Shown: piece after piece, positions 55,701 to 62,200 of the stretch
Layout of the letters: each line of letters starts with the position of its first letter
Numbering within the stretch: the stretch's first letter is position 1
NCBI GenBank assembly: GCA_001687465.1
Contig: LVLI01001229.1
Location: forward strand, 1-64,000
Direction of reading: 5' to 3'
Origin: Halocafeteria seosinensis
Lineage: Eukaryota > Sar > Bigyra > Bicosoecida
DNA length: 64,000 nt
The notes under the pieces: model-generated
Database searches by the model: none
What the model was told of the DNA's origin: nothing
Seen by the model: only the letters and a program-made list of their open reading frames with translations
Position numbers and translations under genes: made by a program

Positions 55701-58055
55701 ACCGGTAATTCCGACACTTTGGATGATATACGAGGTCAACTGTATCACTATCAAGGAGTTCAACAATGGGATGATGAAACTTGGGCTCTCAACGGCACCG
55801 ATACGTTGCCCGTTTTGCGCTTTCAGCTGACGATACCTCCGCCTAAGATCGTGGATGGGCCACGGATGGACCCTCTGGAATCCTTGATAATCATTTCATT
55901 TGACGTAGCGACGAACCGCGGTGGAACAGACATAGTGTTTGACTGTCTGGATTTGCTGTATTCGGAGATCGGGAGGAATGCGGCAGTGTTCAGTGAATGC
56001 TACTGGGTCAGTGATAAAGAACTATACATTGAATTACGGTCGCCTGAGGTAACTCGCCAAGAGTTTGGTAAAGCAATCTCCGTAGGAAGCAATGTGATCC
56101 TTATTGGAGGATTGATTCAACGCCACGAAGCATCTGCAGCCCACTCATGGGCAAATTTAACTGTAGGTCCCAGCGAGGGGCTTCCTTCAGTAGACTTTGA
56201 CGTCGACTACTCGGAGGTACTTACGTTATGTGAAGACTTGGAAGCTAAGGTGACGTATGCTCTTGGAGGTAGCCGTTCTAGAGGCATTAGTTGGACATGG
56301 TCATTACGTTCTGTTGTCCTTGAGGATGGAACTGATATTACTTTCTCCAATGCTACGGGAGTGCTACGTTCTGTAGTAACGTGGGCAAATACGGAAAACC
56401 TTGATTCCATCTTCCTCTCTCAAGAGAACTCGCCGAAGGGGTCCACGATTAGGCTAGCTTTGAAAGGGGAAAACGTATACGGAAGCTCCAAAGAAAAGCA
56501 CATCAAGCTAAAGATTGAGCAAAACTCTCGTCCTTCCATAGTATTCCATGAGGAACCTGGAGGATCGATTGAGAGTGCCGAAGAGGCAGTGTTCCGATTG
56601 TCGTCCTCTTTGCTAACATGCTCTTTCTCCAACATTAGCAACCCATCAGAGTTTACGTTTAGTTATACGTGGTCTGTACTCGATCCCGACGGAGTGGCTT
56701 TGGATATATCGGACTTCTTGACTCCCGATCCTAGCAGGTTGGTCATCCCTGAAAAATCTCTGGTTCCGTTCATCGATCCGCATGTTGTTCACATTGACGT
56801 AACTGCGGAGACCCAGCGGCAGCGTTTAACAAACTCGCGAGACAAAAGTTTGAATGTGACTCCCAGTTCTGTGACTGCCATTATAGAGGGCGGTAGTCGT
56901 ACTGCCCGCGTATCCTCAAAACTGGTTCTAAATGCCGTCAACAGTAAGAGTCCAGACGAAGACTTGGTGAATCTTCCATCTGGTTGGAAGTTTGGGAAGC
57001 GGTTCTCTTGGGAATGCGAGATGAAGGGTGTCAACTGCACTGCCCTCTTCATCAATGCTGAGTCCACCAAGGTCGGGAAAGCACTGGAAATCGAACCGGC
57101 TAATCTGGAGGACTTAAAAGCTCAAGTCAGCCCAGAAGGAGACCTTCCAGTGCATTTCACAGTCTCGGTCAGCTTAGACCTGGACCGTGGAACTGGTTCC
57201 ATCATTCACTCAGAAGACTCCCAGTCTGTTACAATTACCCTGGTGGGGGCAGTAGTACCCACTGTCTTTTCTGAGAACTTCTACCCTGTAAAAGCACCAA
57301 GGAGCACTGTAGGGGATCACTCATATTTTTCAATCAACCCTGGATCAGAACTGCGCTTAAAGGCTCGGATAAACGAGTCTTTGGATACGACTGGCCGGTG
57401 GACGCTTGTGGATGAGGATGCGTTGTCGTTAGATAGTATAATCGACTCTCCCAGTGTTTCATCCAAGCAGTTGGTTATACGGCCGAACCAGCTGTTTCAG
57501 GCGAACCAATATCTTTTCCAGTATCGCAGTCAATTTGGGAATGGTTTCGACGATGATTGGGCTTCCGGATTCGCCGCATTTCGGGTGAAAGTGAATCAAC
57601 CACCTCGAGGGGGCCGCTTGCTGATTAGTCCTTCTCCTTCAAGAGGGATTGTTGGCGATGTGGACGAAGTCCAGCTCATGGCTCGGGAGTGGAAGGACGA
57701 GGATACTCCATTGCTCTATTCGTTTAGCGTGGGCTCAAGCAGCATCTTTGGCTACAGTAAAACGCTTCGCTCTGCGGAGGAACATCCAGAGATAAGAACC
57801 CCGCTTCCTACTCCTTGGCGTGGCAACACGCTGTGGATTTTTTTGGAGGTTCAAGATTCTTTGGGAGCTTCGGAGGTATATTCTCGCCAAATTTCGATTG
57901 AACGTCCATCGGCGGACCAGCTTGAACAGATTGCTAATGCTTATCAGGTAAAAACTCGTGAATGCGTGAAGCGGAAGGATGCGAATTGCGCCGCTCGCGC
58001 AGCCCGAACAGCTACCCGCGCAAAGAGCTTGGCAGTATCCATCAGATCTCTTTGA
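52719..58055 (+). CDS. Secreted protein with two tandem GLUG units and a REJ block
   Basis: 1778 residues from the ATG at 52719. The start is composite. A signal-like segment (M-M-G-W-S-T-L-L-L-T-L, residue 46) leads into a truncated cap module (N-N-L-R-T-R-I to D-N-P-W, about 40 residues). Then comes unrelated sequence, then a second signal-like segment (M-R-I-L-L-C-L-I, ATG 53307, residue 197) leading into a full cap (A-D-L-R-E-N-I). Two copies of cap + six GLUG repeats + C-terminal cap follow (about 217-590 and 658-1038), joined by a Thr/Pro linker. They are highly similar, so the internal duplication is recent. From residue about 1043 a REJ-type block parallels that of the gene at 45409, ending in the same C-A-A-R-A-A-R tail. 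The helical/GAIN-like block of that paralogue is absent. Extracellular role inferred. The true start could be 53307. Confidence 0.87.
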   Translation: MERSVATSIETGRPCKITSTFAEVGKMRSWALAVQEPTSLGSKTSMMGWSTLLLTLVFFGSIPIGANNLRTRIEDGDESCIAYYLSEKHFQQLLDNPWKDLPVGHVACDSISLVHLLIHLFTLLGAAQLVNTLFTSQGNHYYHQFSSKNDFQINGLGIESGEVCWKGAVSQEIDLLRLGSKKLARRQVHLHSTGSIMRILLCLISTCALVWNGTEAADLRENIRAGNESCFQYFPRDNLFRMSCTALNWTDHGYDGNTHISLDANEVFDGGGGEGNIIELKNLRQGFYGLVKVINDGNNITSLDEAPLIRNVHVKNGNTADNGGFIVRRNQKYFIVDSCSSTGKITNEAGGICGQFAGENGGNIQMLNSRSTGTLQGFVAGGITGTDAGYNNGTVNITQCYSTGAIEGELAGGICGWGAGTTNGHVYITQSYSTGTIHGDDSGGITGDPTADDNGEVYIRDCYTRGNIEGDRAGGITGGGTLGAPGALYITNTYASGIVHDPNGGGIIGHIHDGASGVINVQYSVYNGSEGAAMVGLDNSPAGVLNHTGNSDTLDDIRGQLYYYDGVQQWGNDTWALNGTNTLPILRFQLRSMSNSTKTEDDDISFPMRTPTVTPTHTTTATPSVTPTPCSTTSTPSTTPNLEAVTPTPTLTPTSTETPDLRENIRAGKEACFQYFPTEDLFRMSCTVLDWADHGYNGNTHISLDGNEVFDGGGGEGNIIELKNLRQGFHGLVKVIDDGNNITSLDEAPLIRNVHVKNGDTAEDGGFIVREKQKYFIVDSCSSTGKITSDWAGGMCGPFAGENGGHIKISNSHSTGTIQGFVAGGITGTVAGYKNGTVNITQCYSTGGIERQWAGGICGGAAGYNRGHVYITQSYSTGTIRGDDSGGITGDATAYSNGEVYIRGCYTRGNIEGDRAGGITGANTGGWTGAAAGNVSIMNTYASGIVHDPNGGGIIGEIPSDASGAINVKYSVYNGSEGAAMVGVDNSPAGVLNHTGNSDTLDDIRGQLYHYQGVQQWDDETWALNGTDTLPVLRFQLTIPPPKIVDGPRMDPLESLIIISFDVATNRGGTDIVFDCLDLLYSEIGRNAAVFSECYWVSDKELYIELRSPEVTRQEFGKAISVGSNVILIGGLIQRHEASAAHSWANLTVGPSEGLPSVDFDVDYSEVLTLCEDLEAKVTYALGGSRSRGISWTWSLRSVVLEDGTDITFSNATGVLRSVVTWANTENLDSIFLSQENSPKGSTIRLALKGENVYGSSKEKHIKLKIEQNSRPSIVFHEEPGGSIESAEEAVFRLSSSLLTCSFSNISNPSEFTFSYTWSVLDPDGVALDISDFLTPDPSRLVIPEKSLVPFIDPHVVHIDVTAETQRQRLTNSRDKSLNVTPSSVTAIIEGGSRTARVSSKLVLNAVNSKSPDEDLVNLPSGWKFGKRFSWECEMKGVNCTALFINAESTKVGKALEIEPANLEDLKAQVSPEGDLPVHFTVSVSLDLDRGTGSIIHSEDSQSVTITLVGAVVPTVFSENFYPVKAPRSTVGDHSYFSINPGSELRLKARINESLDTTGRWTLVDEDALSLDSIIDSPSVSSKQLVIRPNQLFQANQYLFQYRSQFGNGFDDDWASGFAAFRVKVNQPPRGGRLLISPSPSRGIVGDVDEVQLMAREWKDEDTPLLYSFSVGSSSIFGYSKTLRSAEEHPEIRTPLPTPWRGNTLWIFLEVQDSLGASEVYSRQISIERPSADQLEQIANAYQVKTRECVKRKDANCAARAARTATRAKSLAVSIRSL
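53365..54490 (+). repeat. Intragenic module duplication, unit 1
   Basis: Codes for cap + six GLUG repeats + C-terminal cap. It matches 54690-55835 in order and nearly base for base over long runs, for example around 53580-53680 against 54900-55000. Confidence 0.85.
54690..55835 (+). repeat. Intragenic module duplication, unit 2
   Basis: Second copy of the unit at 53365-54490, separated from it by a Thr/Pro linker. It is slightly longer because of an extra stretch near 55490-55520 in the fifth repeat. Confidence 0.85.
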
Positions 58056-59228
58056 GTAGTGTTCCAGAGACATACCCGGCGGAATTGATAGTTGCCTTGT
58101 CTATTACACATAAACCTAGTGTGTGTTAACAGTTAACTCGTATGGCTATGGCTAGGGGTTGTGGGCTGCAAGCAAACGAGGTGTATCCTTGCCAGCAAAT
58201 AAGCACTAAGTAGCTCTTTCCAATTCACCTAACAAAATGCACAATTAGAATGTTGGGAATACAGCAGTGCAATGTGTACTTGAAGGATAATATTGGTGCG
58301 TGACACTACATGCGGTGACTCCCTGTGAGTCAGGGGCTTGCGACTTCCACCGTGTACAATGGGACTACGCCTCTTCCACCATGCTCCGGTGAGAGCGAAT
58401 TTATTATGTACATGCATTTCTAGTGACTCATACTTTGTGTATACTGCAGAAGTTTGTAGTGGGCGTTCTTCCGTGGAACAACAAGGGGTCTGGGTGTCTT
58501 ACAGGTCGTGCGAAACCTTCGCAACCGTCTTTTTGATTCAAACGTTGCTTTATATTCATTCTCGAGTCCCGTCTGGTCGCTGAAAGGCACTATGAGTGTC
58601 TCCTTGGAACTGTGAGTGTCTCCTTGGACAGTTTGTCGCCTTGGTTATGATGGCTTGTCAGCTCTTCTTGGTTCCTGGGGGGATAATTCCCCCTCCGTAA
58701 GCATTTTTACTCCCTCCGGAACGCCCCATTCCGATTCTTCAACCGTGATTACTGGACCTCGTCCCCTTTCGACGTCATGCACGCACGCTCCCACATGCAC
58801 ATTATATGTCGATATTTTTGGTTTGACATGTTGTAGGTACTCGAAGCAGTGCGCGTATGACGCTTTCATTGCTTCGTAAACTCAAGCTTTCGTGTAACTA
58901 TAGTGCAAACAGCTTATATCCAAATTGGGTGCTGTTGCGAAGTGGGCTGCAAATATTCGAACAGCATTTCTCCTCGTTCTTTCCTCTACGCGACCAGAGA
59001 TGCCCAAGTGAAATCTTTCAGGATTATAAGTGCTTTCACTTCACGTACGTAGTTTTCTTGGGTTACCCTTCATTGGTCCAAGAGGTTTGTTAGCACGTGT
59101 GGCGGTCATGGAGTGGAGAGCCAGTCCACCGAAGCGGGCGTTTTTTCTCGTTCCCTACTTGTTTTGACTGGCAGCTGCTGTTAGTGCCCCAAATTTTGCT
59201 ACTGTGATACTCTGTACTAGTTGCAGAC
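58056..59228. other. Spacer before the last cluster gene
   Basis: No gene supported. A short tandem duplication (TGAGTGTCTCCTTGGA twice) is at about 58592-58628, and copy C of the shared element is at 58688-58752. An in-frame TGA at 59205 closes the frame of the next gene upstream. Confidence 0.4.
58688..58752 (+). promoter_or_regulatory. T/C-rich upstream element, copy C
   Basis: Contains GCATTTTTACTCCC and, about 20 bases later, GATTCTTCAACCGTG, parallel to copies A (44929) and B (52233). It lies about 480-540 bp before the ATG at 59229. Confidence 0.4.
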
Positions 59229-62200
59229 ATGAAGTTGCGTGCCTTCGATCCACCGCTTACTGCGGGTTCATTTGGAGCTCTGATGCTCTTATGTCGTGTT
59301 GGCGAACTCGTTCCTGTTCCCGAAAACCCTCGATGGATCAGGGAATTGCTTCAAATTGGAGATTTATTTCAAACCACCTTACTTGTTTTGGCACTTTCAG
59401 TATTATACACTGTTGGACCCCTACGCATTATACGCTACATCCGCTTAGCCAGACTGGTCGAGCATGGCGATAGCGGCGAACGCTTCCAATGCCGAAGCAG
59501 CTATTGTGCGGGAACGGACCTATGGCTGCTGGTCTTCTTGAGTATAGCGCTGTTACAAACTCTATGGGATACTGTCCAGGAGCATGGCCAGTGGCGCATC
59601 ATACACTTTCCACCGGGTACACATCAGAGTTGTTCAGGGTGTGCCCTGAATCAACCGTACAGCAAATCCAACTCTCAGTTGAGCCTTCACAAACAACATA
59701 TTCTGGATCTGGTAGCAATAAGTATTATTGGTGAAGCTGTATCTGCAGTTGTCCGATTCTTCTGTGGTAAACAGCTCCGGAAGATAGCCTCTCCAGAAGT
59801 GCGTCCAGTAAGCAGGAGACAACAATTCAAGCGAAAGAAAATGCGGTTTTCCTTTGTGGGTCTACTTGTGTCCTTGAGTGCGACTCCCATCTTGGTTTCA
59901 CGAGCGACGGCGACTGCTACTACAACGGCAACACCTCAGCCATCAAACTCCCCTTCCTTATCACCGTCCCAAAGTCCTACATGGAGTGCTACCTCCTCGG
60001 TAACCCCTACAGAGAGCTCTACGTCATCGATAACTCCTTCACCCAGTGCTACGGGCTCGGTAACCCCTTCAACGACTGGTACGTCTTCATTTACTCCGTC
60101 AACGAGTGCTACACCTGCCGAAACGCCTTCCGCGAGTACTACATCTTCGACAACACCTTTTGCGAGTACTACGTCTTCATTCACTCAGTCGACGAGCTCC
60201 ACACCTTCGGAAACGTCTTCCATGAGCCCTACGTCATCGATAACTCCTTCACCCAGTGCTACGGGCTCGGTAACCCCTTCAGCAAGTGGTACGTCATTGG
60301 TCGCTTCAGCGAGTACTACGCCTTCATTTACTCCGTCAACGAGTGCTACACCTGCCGAAACGCCTTCCGCGAGTACTACATCTTCGACAACACCTTTTGC
60401 GAGTACTACGTCCTCATTCACTCCGTCGACGAGCTCCACACCTTCGGAAACGTCTTCCATGAGCCCTACGTCATCGATAACTCCTTCACCCAGTGCTACG
60501 GGCTCGGTAACCCCTTCAACGACTGGTACGTCATTGGTCGCTTCAGCGAGTGCTACGCCTTCGGAAACGGCTTCTATGAGTACTACATCTTCGACAACAC
60601 CTTCTGCGAGTACTACGTCATCGATAACTCCTTCACCCAGTGCTACGGGCTCGGTAACCCCTTCAGCAAGTGGTACGTCATTGGTCGCTTCAGCGAGTAC
60701 TACGCCTTCATTTACTCCGTCAACGAGTGCTACACCTGCCGAAACGCCTTCCGCGAGTACTACATCTTCGACAACACCTTCTGCGAGTACTACGTCCTCA
60801 TTCACTCCGTCGACGAGCTCCACACCTTCGGAAACGTCTTCCATTAGCCCTACGTCATCGATAACTCCTTCACCCAGTGCTACGGGCTCGGTAACTCCTT
60901 CAGCGACTGGTACGTCATTGGTCGCTTCAGCGAGTACTACGCCTTCATTTACTCCGTCAACGAGTGCTACACCTGCCGAAACGCCTTCCGCGAGTACTAC
61001 ATCTTCGACAACACCTTCTGCGAGTACTACGTCTTCCCTCACTCCGTCGACGAGCTCCACACCTTCGGAAACGTCTTCCATTAGCCCTTCGTCATCGATA
61101 ACTCCTTCACCCAGTGCTACGGGCTCGGTAACTCCTTCAACGACTGGTACGTCATTGGTCGCTTCAGCGAGTGCTACACCTTCGGAAACGTCTTCCATGA
61201 GCCCTACGTCATCGATAACTCCTTCACCCAGTGCTACGGGCTCGGTAACTCCTTCAACGACTGGTACGTCATTGGTCGCTTCAGCGAGTGCTACACCTTC
61301 GGAAACGGCTTCTATGAGTACTACACCTTCGGAAACCCCTTCGACGAGTGGTACGTCTTCGACAACGCCTTCCACGAGTACTACATCTGTGGTAGCGCCT
61401 TCTGCGAGTACTACGCCTTCATTTACTCCGTCAACAAGTGCTACACCTGCCGAAACGCCTTCCGCGAATACTACATCTTCGACAACACCGTCTGCGAGTA
61501 CTACGTCTTCCCTCACTCCGTCGACGAGCTCCACACCTTCGGAAACGTCTTCCATTAGCCCTACGTCATCGATAACTCCTTCACCCAGTGCTACGGGCTC
61601 GGTAACTCCTTCAACGACTGGTACGTCATTGGTCGCTTCAGCGAGTACTACGTCTTCATTTACTCCGTCAACGAGTGCTACACCTTCCGAAACGCCTTCC
61701 ACGAGTACTACATCTTCGACAACACCTTCTGCGAGTACCACGCCTTCATTAACTCCGTCAACGAGTGCTACGTTGTTGGTACCTGTTTCTGTGAGTGCTA
61801 CGTCGTCAATAAGTCCGCAGGCATCCAGGTCTCCTTCCATGACCACATCAGAAAGTTCGACAGGCGAAACAATGGAACTGACACCCACCCTGGCCAAGAG
61901 CCACAGCGTTACCCCTACCAGTAGCCCTACGGGGGAAAATGTGTCAGAGACTACTCAATTCCTTATTGATACCCTTGATTCATTGGAGGCAGGCTACGAC
62001 TTTGCCGTTAATGATAAAACGACTGTTAGCGATTTTATAGGAGCCTTGACGCCTATTGCGGAGTCCAGTGCACTTACTGCTGCTGTCGGGGAGCGGGTAT
62101 TAAATTTGCTTAATCGGGTTCTCAAGTCCAATTTTGATCCAAGTACGGATCAATTTCGGTACGGTAATAGCCTCAGCGACGAGGCTGTTACAATAATATC

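Noticed and set aside
59981-60847. 288-residue plus-strand frame rich in Tyr, Cys and Phe repeats
   Set aside because: Alternate frame of the same minisatellite, with no start context or domain. The frame starting at 59229 is the coding one.
59990-61765. Regular spacing suggesting a CRISPR array
   Set aside because: The units are directly adjacent coding decapeptides with no unique spacers, and the region is eukaryotic.
60185-61897. 570-residue minus-strand frame with a regular Val/Glu/Asp/Gly decapeptide pattern
   Set aside because: It lies entirely antisense to the Ser/Thr/Pro minisatellite. The repeat simply lacks stops in this frame, and the sense frame continues into recognisable modules on its right side while this one does not.
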